This document shows, in pieces, positions 26,310 to 37,266 of a DNA stretch of 64,000 nt (its first letter is position 1; each line of letters opens with the position of its first letter). The notes under the pieces are model-generated. The model worked only from the letters and a program-made list of their open reading frames with translations. It was not told the origin of the DNA and searched no databases. Origin of the DNA: Ceratorhiza oryzae-sativae (Eukaryota; Basidiomycota; Agaricomycetes; Cantharellales; Ceratobasidiaceae); contig JARWMV010000235.1 of NCBI GenBank assembly GCA_030998015.1, positions 1,054,001-1,118,000 of the forward strand. Direction: 5' to 3'. The position numbers were made by a program, and so were the translations under genes.

Positions 26310-28466
26310 TTGTTCCTTTGATTTATTTTTTCTTGTATGTTTCGCGTTTGATGTGAGAGAGTTCGCAGCTTTGTATCCCTAGCTTGAAAGTACTTGAAGT
26401 ATTTTACCCCACCTGCGGGCTTACTATAGCCGAATTTAATTACTTTGATACCACTCTGTACACCCACTTTACATCGTATGCGCATGGCTTGAAGGAAAGA
26501 TCGCGGACAGATATAGTGCATAAAAGAACGTTCGGTTGGAAACAATGAAAGCCAGAGGTCGAAATCTGTAGACTTCGCACAGCAAACAATTTCAGACTGT
26601 GTCACGACCGCATCAATCCTATTGGTAACATAACCCAAGCTATACCTTCACAACTGTACCACGTCCACCAAAGCCTCCGAATCAGGATTGTGCCCCGGAC
26701 CAACAAGAAAAAGTGAAGAGACAAGGACCGCCAACTTGGATTATTTCGCGGTTCTCGGATGCTTTGCTCCGCGTTTCACGCGGTAGAATGTCGAATGCTC
26801 CATCTTGTCGTCGTAGGATCTCCTACCAATTTATCTATCGCCTACCCCGACTCAGCGTTGAGTTTGCCTTGGATTCATGTTTTTGAACTTGAATCGATTG
26901 CTTGTAAAGTTGGACCACACATGCATCGATGTGCATTTTGCATTTATCTGTATTTTTTTTTTCCTTCCTATAGCCCAACACCATCCGTATGTCTGCTAAC
27001 CTCCAGCCGCTGGTAGCTTACACTAACATCCGGTCCTTGCGCATAGCAAGCTCTACGCTCCTGCATTGATGTGATGTATATGCTAGAGCAGCTTTATGTC
27101 CTAGCGTAGCAGGGACTTTTTGAGCAACGGTAACTTGAGCAATTGTCGACATAATAGAGCACTGGATGGACACAGGCAAAACGCCCAAGCATATATCCCG
27201 CACCTGGGGCCATTGCGAAAGCAGCCCATGGTCAACGATGCCCACTGGTTTGTCATAATCGGCCACAAGCAGTTTTCCTCTGACCCGCCTTTCATATGCG
27301 AGGCTCCCACCTGGAGCGATAATGGTGCGTATAGTAACGAGAAGGTGATAGAGATTCGATCATGATGCGCTATTGACAAGCGGATGCCGAGTACGAGGCT
27401 CACTCTGCCCATCGCGATGACGCGGTATTCCAGATCCGGGTGGCGAGAAGCTGGGTGGTGGACATGTCGTATGGAAATGGTCCCTAGATGGTTTGAAGGG
27501 TGGCTGGGGTAGTACGCATATGCAAGTGCGGTGTGATAGGTGAACAATAGTGGGTATGAGTACACGTCCTGTGGCTAGTCTGTGGCCACCAATTTCGCCT
27601 TTTCGACCGACCTCGCGTGCGAGATATTCACCATACCCGAGCCAACCGTCCTTCCTGGCTTCAGCACGGTGGGTGTGTATAGCTCGATTCAGTATGCAAG
27701 CATAACAAGGAGCCAAGTCCCCAGCATCGCAAAACAGGGGATCCGTACCACAGGGTTGTGGCAACCTCTCCGCGATGACATCGCACCTTCACATTATATG
27801 ACGAACCGCTCAGGTTCCGTGTCGGGTATTTTGACTTGGCCGCTCATTATTGGATCCCAGCCCTCTCTTCCCGCCCCGGCGTAGTTGGGCGCATGTTTTT
27901 TTGGCTCTCTCCCTCCCCATGCTTCCTATATATTCGTAATTCTAATCTTTTACGTACTTATCGCATGCTGGAGGGTGCCTTTGTCAATGTATACTTGTAC
28001 CGGGATCATCGAGACGTGAGAATATATTGGGTATGCCAGCCTAAGACCAGATGGTACGCATCTAAGAGGCGACAGAGCAGAAATAATTTGCTACTTGGAG
28101 TTCGAGACGAGCCTAGGTCCGTATAGCCGTAAATTCTCGCCTGGCTTCAACTGGTTTGAAGAGCACAAGTACCACAAAGGACGCTACGAGCGTGACTTGA
28201 TTCCGGTGTACCAGTCCTAGGCTATCGTATGTATGCGCTCGCGTTTTTTTATTGTCGCACCTGGCATGCATAATGAATGTGGAGGGGAGGTTGATACCTG
28301 TAAGTTCGAATAAGACCCATTGAAAGCCGGTTTATTGGCGGCCTCCAGGTGGAAGGATATCGCATGAACATTATAATCCTCCCTTACAACATAACATCCT
28401 GTTACATATGGCAGGTAGCGAGCCGCTGGATATTATACTATATTGAACGTAGGTTATATGCCCAAT
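26310..28466. other. Gene-poor region
   Basis: Just over 2 kb with no recognisable gene. Open frames on the minus strand at 27018-27764 overlap in three frames and show no domain, signal peptide or splice pattern that joins them. The segment 26310-26450 is the GH71 3' flank, including an AT-rich stretch. It may be decayed sequence around the repeat element that follows. Confidence 0.45.
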
Positions 28467-28683
28467 TGTTACGACCACTCAGCCAAACCCCAGAAATCTA
28501 GCTAGCATATACTAGCTCCACAGGTCTAAGTATGCTACTGAGCATTCACTAGATCCGAACTAGCACGGGCTACCGGTGCTATCGGCATCTGGTTAGCGCT
28601 CAGAAGCATACTTAGACAGTGAGGGCATTCTCACGTGCTAACTAGATTTTCGGGGTTGGCCGAGCAGCCACACGGCCGTTACA
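28467..28683. mobile_element. 217-bp foldback MITE-like element
   Basis: Both ends match in inverted orientation: tgttacgacc...actcagccaaacccc at the left against the reverse complement of ggggttggccgagc...ggccgttaca at the right. Inside them, agaaatctagctagca pairs with a near copy at the right. A 20-bp inner arm at 28524-28543 matches the reverse complement of 28598-28617 at 19 of 20 positions. The whole unit can therefore fold into one long hairpin. No coding capacity exists, so it would depend on a transposase elsewhere. A target-site duplication is not certain. Confidence 0.6.
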
Positions 28684-29364
28684 CTGAACCGCCCGGCGCT
28701 TAGATCGCCACCTCGAACCCTCGCCGGTTCGTACCCGCTCTCCCCTTCACCCTCTTGCTTACCTAATGGCCCGAGCTCTCTCCCGAGTATCTTGCACATG
28801 CTCTACTCGCCCCTGGCGGATATATGCGCTAATCCACTGTTCTCGCGGCTCTCCCCATTCCACCTTCTGCTTATCTGTTATCTTTTTATCTCTTTTTCTT
28901 CCCTTGTAGCCATATTGTACCGTTCCTGTTTTATTCTTACACCGCTCGCCCACGCTCGCTTGTGTACGCATGGCCCGTTTATTTGATATGCTATTCGTCT
29001 CGTGGTTTATCTTATATGCTCCCCCTATGGGACGTTTTGTATTTTCTTATCATATTCAACACTAGCTGTTCTTCCCATTCGCTCGGTCGCTCGCCTAAAG
29101 TTCTTGTGCGCCGTCCATCCGCCTCTCAGCGATGTCGTGAACCCGCTCGACATTGCCAAGGTCCCTTGGCGCTCATCCACCTTGCCTCGAGTCGAACACC
29201 AACGCACACAGCCACTGCCGTTCCGCTGACGCATCTCGGAATTTGGAAATGGTTCATATCGAGCACGGGCAACACCATCCGTCCAAGTCACTTGAGCGAC
29301 CAACGTCGACTGCCATTGCCCGCTTTGAGCAGAATCGACTTTTATATCCTCAAATAAATTTATC
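28684..29364. other. Intergenic, upstream of the aldo-keto reductase
   Basis: A pyrimidine-rich stretch with no supported gene. Open frames at 28792-29393 on both strands are Ser/Leu/Arg-rich shadows of each other. The last 200 bp should contain the promoter and leader of the aldo-keto reductase. Confidence 0.4.
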
Positions 29365-30786
29365 ATGCCAGTCCCTCTAGTGAAACTCAACACTGGGGCT
29401 CATATCCCAGCCGTTGGTCTCGGGTTAGTACTCTCCCCAACCTGAGCTCCGACTAGATGCTAACGAAGTTTGAAATTCGGGCCGCATCAGATGCTGGATG
29501 GGGCATCCCGGTGGCGGAGATGAAGCCTATGAGATGGTAAAACTTGCTCTGAAGCTTGGATATCGTCATTTTGACACGGTGAGTTTTGTCCGAACTGAGG
29601 CTATTAACGATTTGATACCACACTCATGCATTGGCTACGTCAGGCAGCTCGATACGGTACGTGTATGCGTTCTTGAATGACCAGTGCCTGACTAAATGTC
29701 TCGCTAGGAAACGAAGAAGCAGTTGGTAAAGCCATCCGAGAGTCTGGGATTCCCCGCTCGGAAATCTTTGTTACCACAAAACTCGTGTGTGTATGCATCT
29801 ACCGCGCGCATCAAACTCGTTTACTCATCCCATTCTCCAGAGACTGGGACCACGATGATCCCGCAAGGGGGCTCGATGGGAGCCTGAAGGCACTGGATAT
29901 TGGTTATATCGATTTGTACCTCATTCATTGGCCTATGGCTCGCCTTGGAGGGCGTAATGGTATGTTGGCGCTGTGGTTGAAATTTACATTCAACTCATTG
30001 AAGCCAAAAGGGAAACTTTGCCAACCCGATGAGTCTCCCACTTTTGTTGAAACTTGGCTTGGGATGGAGAAATTGCTTGTGGGGGTAGGTCGAAATTGTA
30101 CGGGTAAATATACCCGTTGTACTGACGGCAACTGTTGTGCAATTCCTCAGGCAAAGTTAAGCAGATAGGAGTATCAAATTTCAGTATAAAGAACCTAGAG
30201 ATTCTACTTCAGAAGGCGACAGTAGTCCCTGCAGTTAACCAAGCAAGTGTATTCTCTTGGGCAATGTGACTATTGAGCTTACGCATATCCACGTTAGGTT
30301 GAATTACATCCCTGCCACCCGAGAATGAGCTCTTGAAGTACTGTGCATCAAAAGGGATACACCTTACTGCTTACTGTCCCCTTGGGCAGTACAGATCACC
30401 TTTCTTTTCGGATCCCGTCTTCGTCGAAGCAGCGGACCGGCTGAGCAATTTGTTGTCTAAGCCAATCACTCCATCCCAACTGGTTCTCAGCTGGGCGGTA
30501 CAACGAGGAACGATCGTAATCCCAAAGAGCTCCAAGGAGGAAAGGTTGAGACAGAATATTGATGTTAGCGTGATTTCTTATCTTTATCCGCATTTATCTT
30601 GACATAATTTGGGTAGATCCTTACCCTGCCGGACGACATATTCAAGACTGTGGACGAGTATCACAAGAGGCCGGGAATGCACAAGACCCTGGATGAGTAC
30701 ACCTTGCGCATCCGGGTACTGTGGGTGGATGGACGTATGATCAAATGGGATGGAACCTTGACAAAGGTGGCAATGTCATTGGATAG
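29365..30786 (+). CDS. Aldo-keto reductase (AKR family)
   Basis: NADPH-dependent carbonyl reductase of the AKR fold; the substrate is unknown. It starts MPVPLVKLNTGAHIPAVGLG (ATG 29365-29367). The catalytic residues are visible: Asp in GYRHFDT, Tyr in AARYGNEEAVG (rebuilt across two introns), Lys in IFVTTKL and His in IDLYLIHWP. Then come KVKQIGVSNFSIKNLEILL, VPAVNQVELHP, NELLKYCASKGIHLTAYCPL and the cofactor segment GTIVIPKSSKEERLRQN. The C-terminus GGWTYDQMGWNLDKGGNVIG resembles the WTYEQLGW tail of fungal AKRs. Two one-base frame changes, at about 30311 (right after VELHP) and 30707, break the literal reading. The intron before RDWDHDDPARGLDGSL is not fully resolved. It converges with the MoCo-sulfurase-like gene, 244 bp apart. 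Confidence 0.88.
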
Positions 30787-31030
30787 AGATGACGGGACGG
30801 GACGACTTGCCAAGCCGGTATGCTATACAAAACGAACCGGGATAGTACAATAGAGGACTCGATTCTGAGGACAGAGTAGACTAGGAGACTGATGAACCAA
30901 AATCCACAAAATAGGATAATCCATAGCTTGGCAAAAAGACCTGTACTCTGAGATATTATAGTATTAACCCGATAGCGACACGAGTGTCAGAGTGGCAAAC
31001 TCATGTGTAGTCGAACAACAAAAGCATAAC

Positions 31031-32910
31031 CTAACCGACAAATTCCTCCAGACTCTTGACAAATGCGATAAATGCAGCTACATCTAACCAATTCGAAACC
31101 CAACCAAGGCTCACTCGTACTACACCAAACTCCTGCCCGGCGGCGAGCTCAAGGGATCGACGAGTTGCACCAGGTCCAGGTATCTCTATATAGACTCGAT
31201 TCCAAGCAAAGCAGCCGCACCGCCAGGATTACAGGCGCATCCGGTACGCAATGCGAAGGTCTGAACACTTGGCATCACAAATGCTGGCGTATTGGTTGGA
31301 AGAGAGCCTGGTTTAGGCTGCTTGAGAGTGGGCTTGAATACGGGTGCGGGAGCTGAAAGGTTCCCTTGGTCTCTTCTCGCAGCGAGTGACTCTACGCGCG
31401 AGAGCGGCACTATCTGCCCTTTCCGATCCTTCAACAAAAAGGATAGACGTAACCATGCGGAGGAGAGTATGACGGAGCGGATGGGGGTCCAGTTAGGATC
31501 TGCACCAAGGGTACACAGGTTCCGCTGTAGCGTAGCGCGGAAAGCCCGGTGTAGAGATAATGATACAACGAAGAAAGACGTAGCGGGAGAAGGTCGATAT
31601 GCTTAGAAAGCAGCTTCAACCCCATGGTGATTGCGGGGAAAGTCATGTAATTGAGTGTTCCCTCCTATGTGAATATAGGCCACATCAGACTAAGAGTCCA
31701 CTGATCGCTGATTTAAGACATGCCTCGAAGCGTGAACTAATGGATGAGGCAGGTATTGCAATTATTCCGGGAACTTGAACGAATTCCACAGCACCGCCCG
31801 CAAACCAGGGGCGCTCCAGGATGCTCAAAAACGATCGCTTGGCCACGAGTGCTCCAACCCCCGTAGGAAAGCCGAACATCTTGTAGAAGCTGACGACCAT
31901 TCCATCGACCTGAATCTTGGATAATGAGATCCGGGTCGTGGGGGCTAAGGCCGCTGCATCGAGTAAGGTGTGCATTGCCCGCGCGCGAGCTGCTGGGACT
32001 ATAGCCTCGAGCGGAGTTTTGTGGTTGGTGAGATTGGAAAGGCCTGTAAGAACCACAAGAGACTTTGAACCCGGAGACTCTGGGGGACCGGCAAGCGACT
32101 CTAGGATATCCTTTTCAATGAATAAGTATTTCAGCCTCTAATACGTCCGCTCTTCGATTTTGTAGACATACCAGTGCCTCCGCCGTGTCATACCCTCCAT
32201 TCCCCAAACAGTTGACGTATCGTACGTTCGCCCCGGCTCGCCCTGCAAAAGCTCTAATTCCATGAACACTATTATGCGCGTCGACCGGGAGTAATAGCGT
32301 GCTATCTGAGGTAAAGGGGAAAGACTCTCCCACAAGCTTGAGGCCAGCAGTTGCGTTTGCTGTCCACACGACAAGGTATTCTTCTGGATCTGCATCAAAG
32401 AACGCTAGTACAGCCTCTCGGGCTTCTTGGGAATAACGCTCGGACAGCTTGGAGCTGGGTTGAAGATGATGTCCGTTGGCTCAATGCAAGTCGTTTGTGA
32501 GTCAAACTACTCACATACCTTGTGCTTTCCGAATGTGTGTTCCCAAATACCTCATTCTGAAGAGTATGAGAGTACGCTCTGACGAGACTTTCGGGGTATT
32601 GGCCTCCACCCATGTAATCTAGATACACTGCATTCTTCCTAAGTCTTGTAAACTCGATGGTGCGAAATTCGTCAAGCACGGCTGTCTCGGAGAACCGTGG
32701 GTATGCGCGAAGGAATGCATCATATTCTGATCGAAGGTCAGGAGTGATGGAGTCGAGTGAAGGTACCAAAGGTTCCCTTTGTTGAGTATCTAGTATTGCC
32801 GGGTTGTGTGCATTTACTTTCTCGTTCACTGCCTGGCTAGAGTCTTTGGACTTAGGGGCTCGTAGAATACGCCCTCTGCAAGATTGTCTCTGTGAGGTGA
32901 CGTTTCCCAT
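31031..32910 (-). CDS. MoCo-sulfurase-like PLP enzyme (class V aminotransferase fold)
   Basis: NifS-like, pyridoxal-phosphate enzyme related to the N-terminal domain of molybdenum cofactor sulfurase. ATG at 32908-32910 gives MGNVTSQRQS. Conserved blocks: EYDAFLRAYPRFSETAVLDE, AVYLDYMGGGQYPESLVRAY, NEVFGNTHSES, EYLVVWTANATAGLKLVGE, LLPVDAHNSVHGIR, LLDAAALAPTTRISLS, and VVSFYKMFGFPTGVGALVAK with the Schiff-base Lys. Then come RPWFAGGAVEFV, DGTLNYMTFPAITMGL, and FALRTGCACNPGGAAALLGI with the persulfide Cys region. It ends VRVSLGWVSNWLDVAAFIAF and EEFVG at TAG 31031-31033. No MOSC domain follows, so it is a single-domain form. The physiological sulfur acceptor cannot be told from sequence; it may also be a general cysteine desulfurase-like protein. 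Confidence 0.85.
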
Positions 32911-33476
32911 GAGAAGAAAAAGTTGGCTAATGATGCGCCCCAGACCTAGATACAGTAAGCAGAGAGACAACAGGATTGTCCATTAGATGCCCGACAGAAC
33001 TCTTGAATGCGGGTACTTATATATCACTTGGACGTGTGGCGGTGGCAAGATGTGCTGGTGATGCTCTGATGTGGGCAGCATGGTACCAACAGTATCGAAC
33101 GCCGGGAACCAAATGATCAATCCATAGATAATAAAAGACGCCGTCATCCCCGAGTCAGGCCGTGGGTAAGGTTGTGGAAGCTCAAGAAACGCACGTCACA
33201 ACTGTTCGTCCCTTGATACCGCAAGGAGGAGCAGGGTTACGAATTTGGCTCAGGCGAGTCTTCAGACAGAAAAACTTTTATTAGATTACTCGATCCATTG
33301 CGTGAATCTACACAAGGAAAAATAAAAGCACAAATTTTGATGGGGGATGTGCAGCAAACCTTAAACCCATGTGTGATAACATATAGTACGGGACCGATCA
33401 GCGAACCCCAAGATGTATTCAGACGTGGACAGATGGCGAAAACTATGAACAAGACACCAGCGAGTACCGTGGGGGT
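32911..33476. other. Intergenic, upstream of the MoCo-sulfurase-like gene
   Basis: 566 bp between the start of the MoCo-sulfurase-like gene and the CWC15 stop, both on the minus strand. Only short frames occur. Nothing beyond a promoter for the former and a 3' UTR for the latter is supported. Confidence 0.5.
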
Positions 33477-34552
33477 TTACTTGATGAATTTGGCCATGAA
33501 TTTCCTGAAGGCGGAGTGATGCGTTCAACCATCTCCCACGCATAATCGATACAGCACAAACCTGTGAAACTCGGTGCGCAGCAAATCGTTGACAAATTGC
33601 CCGGTTGGAGCGTCGGAAGTAGTTGCCTGGTTTTTGAAAATAACATCTAAACGATAATTAGAACGAACAATAGGAATAAGCAATACAACTCACCGTCATC
33701 CCAGCGCTTCTTTACTGCAAACGTTCCAGGCTTGGTCGTGCTGGGCTGACCACCCAGAGCTGCCTCGAGGTTTAATAGCGGGTTACCCATGGCAATTTCA
33801 GCCTCCCGGTCCCTTGCTTTCCCTTCACTTGCTTCCCGCGCCCTTCGCTCTTCCTCAGCAGCGCGCTCACGTTTGATTTTTTCGAGTTCTGCGAGAAGTT
33901 GTGCTGTCTCGTCTTCATCGTCATCCGAATCGTCGTCTTCATCGTCGTCGTCTTCATCATCATCGCTGGTTGTAGCTGAGTTTCGTGCTTGAGGGGATCC
34001 CTCGAAAAAACTCACTCGTCGTTAGCGGGGGCCTTTCCCTTTCCTTTATCCTTGGGCTTATCCTCCTCTTCGTCGTCCTTGTCCAACTCCATTACTTCTT
34101 GCAGCATCTTCCTTCGTTTGGTAGCTGCATCCTCTTCTGCAGAGCCGTTCTCAATGGCTGCCACAGGCGCAGCTAGACCGGTTAACGCTGGTGGGAGGGG
34201 AAGTGGATCTTGACCGGCAGCCTTTCGCTTGCGATTCTTCGCCTCATGTTCCGCCAGCAAAAGGTCCATCCGCAGGTCTCGCTTCGCTACGTCCCCGACA
34301 GAAGTTTGGCCAGGCTGCCTGGACAATAACATGCGTTCATTAGCTAACATGGATTAATCGTACCGAAAAACAATGGTGCGCACCTAAACTTGAGTTTAGT
34401 CTGCGAGGCCATGTCGCGCGACGAGTACTGGCGCGAGCCACCTTTCACTTCCTTCGCCTGCGCAGGATCCCATGTTGGTCTGAGTATCTAAACTGAGTCA
34501 CCAGCTTAATGGTTGTGATTGGCAGACAAATATACCTGTGTGCTGTGGACAT
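33477..34552 (-). CDS. CWC15: Spliceosome component CWC15 (Cwf15/AD002)
   Basis: Component of the Prp19/NTC-associated spliceosome. The first exon is only MSTAHR (ATG 34550-34552). Then PTWDPAQAKEVKGGSRQYSS and RDMASQTKLKFR, the family's invariant start, followed by DLRMDLLLAEHEAKNRKRK. A Lys/Glu-rich stretch leads into a very acidic Asp/Glu/Ser run (33905-33965) and then a helix, LLAELEKIKRERAAEEERRA. The C-terminal blocks are GNPLLNLE, FAVKKRWDDDVIFKNQA and DLLRTEFHRKFMAKFIK, identical in style to yeast and human Cwc15, ending at TAA 33477-33479. Introns separate the acidic parts. The reading is consistent throughout. Confidence 0.95.
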
Positions 34553-34936
34553 GGCGAAAGCGTCCTGGAAGTTGGTGGTCTGGTGCAAGAGGTAGACACG
34601 TAACGATGGGCGCTGGCAAATAAAGTCACGTGTATCGTTGCCACATGCAATGTATGCGCCGCACGTCGACCCGTGCAATCCCTGTGTACCTACGACCGAT
34701 CTATTATGATGATTTTTTATTCAATAAACTAATTTAGAAAACAAGTTACACGAAAACAAATCAAGTGAACATAGGGAAAAGGTTTTTGCATGAGACATGA
34801 TGCGTTGAATGCGACGGTATCGGTAAATAAGATCATAGAAACTTCGGGGTAGATGATTTTAGTCCACTGTGGTAAGACATATGTTAGTTGGCTGTACTTA
34901 TGGGATCTCAGTTTTCTCACCACTTTATCCCTCAAG

Positions 34937-35395
34937 TCAGAGCGAAGTTTGGCCACCCAAAGGCATAGATGCACCATACTTGTTCATCAAAACACCAAAG
35001 TCTCGCGCCTCAGGAGCCATATAAGTTTCAGATTTTTGTGCAGAGTATTTCGGTAGTGAAGAAAACCCCGATGAGGTAAATGGAGAAGAGGGCGAGGGCA
35101 CGCGCTTCGAGCTAGAATATGAAGGTTCTGCCAGGTGTGTTGCAGTCTTGGACGACGGACGGCATGGAACAGCACCAGAGCTACCATAAGATGATGCGAG
35201 ATTCGCAAACGCATTGGAATAGTCGCGCCTTTAGGTATCAAAGATGCTGCCGAGTACGAAGAGCCGTCGTATGAGAATTGGGGCATATTTTCTGAATGTG
35301 GTAGAGTAGATGAGAGCCCGAAAACCGGGGTCAGAGTGATTGTATATCTGAATTGTGGAGTAGCTAATTCCATCATCGCCGCCATTTTATACACA
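34937..35395 (-). CDS. Small Ser-rich hypothetical protein
   Basis: I do not recognise this protein. From the ATG at 35393-35395 it reads MAAMMELATPQFRYTITLTP, then HSENMPQFSYDGSSYSAASL and IPKGATIP. After a one-base frame change at about 35215 it continues NAFANLASSYGSSGAVPCRP and HLAEPSYSSSKRVPSPSSPF, ending GVLMNKYGASMPLGGQTSL at TGA 34937-34939. That the reading stays open with Ser/Pro/Tyr-rich, non-random composition on both sides of the break, as in known genes of this window, argues that it is coding. It could be the C-terminal exon of a larger gene starting upstream. No signal peptide or membrane segment is obvious. Confidence 0.35.
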
Positions 35396-37200
35396 CCGGT
35401 ATACACTGAGAACAATCTGGTTGCTGCAAACGCAAGTCAATGATCGGTAGGAAACACATGGGCGCTTCGGGTCCGCAGCCCAGTAAGCTGTGCCGCAGTT
35501 GACGCTGTAAGGAAGTAAAGCTGCGCATGTTTGCAGAAACCGAGTGACCATATGACTCGTACTATTCTCTTGAGAAAACTGTCTGATCCAGATAGACACA
35601 TGGAGAATGTATCGTAGATGGTAGGCATGAGTCATGCCGTGCGTGCCTTGCAGTTGACTCGCCTTGGCTCAGGGTCTGTCAGGGTCTGTTTAGTGGCTGA
35701 CTGGGGAAGTTTCATTCCAAGTTCAGTAATGATCAGTCGCGAGTGGATTCCATGAAATATCTGGAATCTGAGATAAGATGTATAAGTTGGTTGGGATACA
35801 TTGAACTTGATACTGACTGTCAGCTACTTACCACGTGGAACATCCCCTTGAGCCCAAAGTCTAGGGTAATGTAATTAGTATTCACAAATTATTTCAATAT
35901 TTCGACGGGAGACACAAGATAAATGCTCTTGGTCTATCCGAGCCAGTTTAGCGTCCCCATAAGTATTTTGCATACCTTTCATACGGCAACTTTCCATGCC
36001 GGTGGGACAGCCAGTTGGCTGAACGACGAGAGTTTGAGTGCAAAATCTACCCTTCGGTTGTCCTTGAATAAGATGTACGCAGAACCTCAGCATCTCACAG
36101 CATCGTCCATCTTAAATCCATCCCGTCGCACCATACTTAGATGGAACCTGTGTGATCAAGTTTCTAACACACATCTCACGGTCTACACGAACAGAGGGTT
36201 GAGCTACTCGAGATAAAAGCAAATAAGTGTGAGAAGAGGGAAGGGAAAGAGGAAGGGCGGGAAGGAGATCAACAAGCAGTAAACGGAGAACTAAGTGAGA
36301 TCGCAACCATAAAAACAGAAGCACATAAAGAACTGGCTAGATTTCATGGATTCAATGGAGTGCGAAAGGGGATAGGGGAGAGCGGAAAGAAATTTTCGAA
36401 TTACAGAGGTGAGGGAGCGAGAGGAAAGAGTTCCCATAATCGGGAGTACCACACGACTTCTGTTTTGTTTCTCGACTTCACTTTCGTGATTACGCTCCTA
36501 ATACGCCGTTAGGCCGTTTGGCCTCTGTCCCCCCCATTCCGCCCTCGGTCTCGTGTCTATCCGTCTGCTGTGTTTGGTTTTTTTGTCCTGTCAGACCGGT
36601 CCCGACCATTGTGTCCTTGTAGGTCTTTGGATATGTATGCAAAAAAAAATGGGAGCACCACGTAATCAATTCGGCCAAGCGATCGCCAGGTGTTTGGATT
36701 GCTTAGCAGCTGGGGTCACTATATACCAGCTAAAATGCAGATCGGTTCGAAGGACAGATGTGCCAGATGTTTTGTACAGCATACCAAAACGACGCTGTAC
36801 CTGACAGTTGTTTGCTACAATCCAGTTTCGGTGTCACACATCCGTCTCGGCCGGCTCCCTCCCGTGACGTTGACCCTCTACTTTTGTCCGAATTGACGCT
36901 CATACAATCGTAAATCAGAAATCTCTCTCTAGGATTGGTGATTTTCTAAGACCTAATACCTCCGTGGATCTGGATGTGACGTTTAGAGTCTCGGCCACCT
37001 TTCGACCGAAAGGTTCGTCTGTCTCCGGCTCACTCTATTTCTGTCGAAGCACATCTTAGCAGCAGCGCTTCCTGTCGAACCTTGATAAGGATTTATACAT
37101 TTATTTACTAGTGTATAGACCGGAGCTCTTAACGCCGTTGTTCACGCCCCCAGTTTCTCTTCTGTGCCTTTTGCATAATACATCTCGACAAATTCCGAGG

Positions 37201-37208
37201 TATATAAA
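37201..37208 (+). promoter_or_regulatory. TATA box of trehalase A
   Basis: TATATAAA lies 59 bp upstream of the trehalase A start codon. The paralogous trehalase B has the same octamer 51 bp before its start codon, so the position is conserved between the two copies. Confidence 0.6.
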
Positions 37209-37266
37209 CTCAGAACTCAACTCGGTAGTCAAGACATCGTTCTCTTTCCAATTTACTCGCACTTCC

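Larger units (their letters stand above)
34553..37266. other. Gene-poor region upstream of trehalase A
   Basis: 2.7 kb in which only the small Ser-rich gene candidate at 34937-35395 has some support. 35396-36480 carries short mixed frames on both strands. 36220-36480 has purine-rich and then pyrimidine-rich tracts. The last few hundred bases hold the trehalase A promoter. Confidence 0.45.

Noticed and set aside
27018..27764. Possible minus-strand gene of unknown function
   Set aside because: Three overlapping open frames, no domain, no credible splice pattern and no clear start.
28467..28683. Solo LTR of a retrotransposon
   Set aside because: The unit is an inverted palindrome with matching ends in opposite orientation; an LTR has only short inverted ends and no internal fold of this kind.
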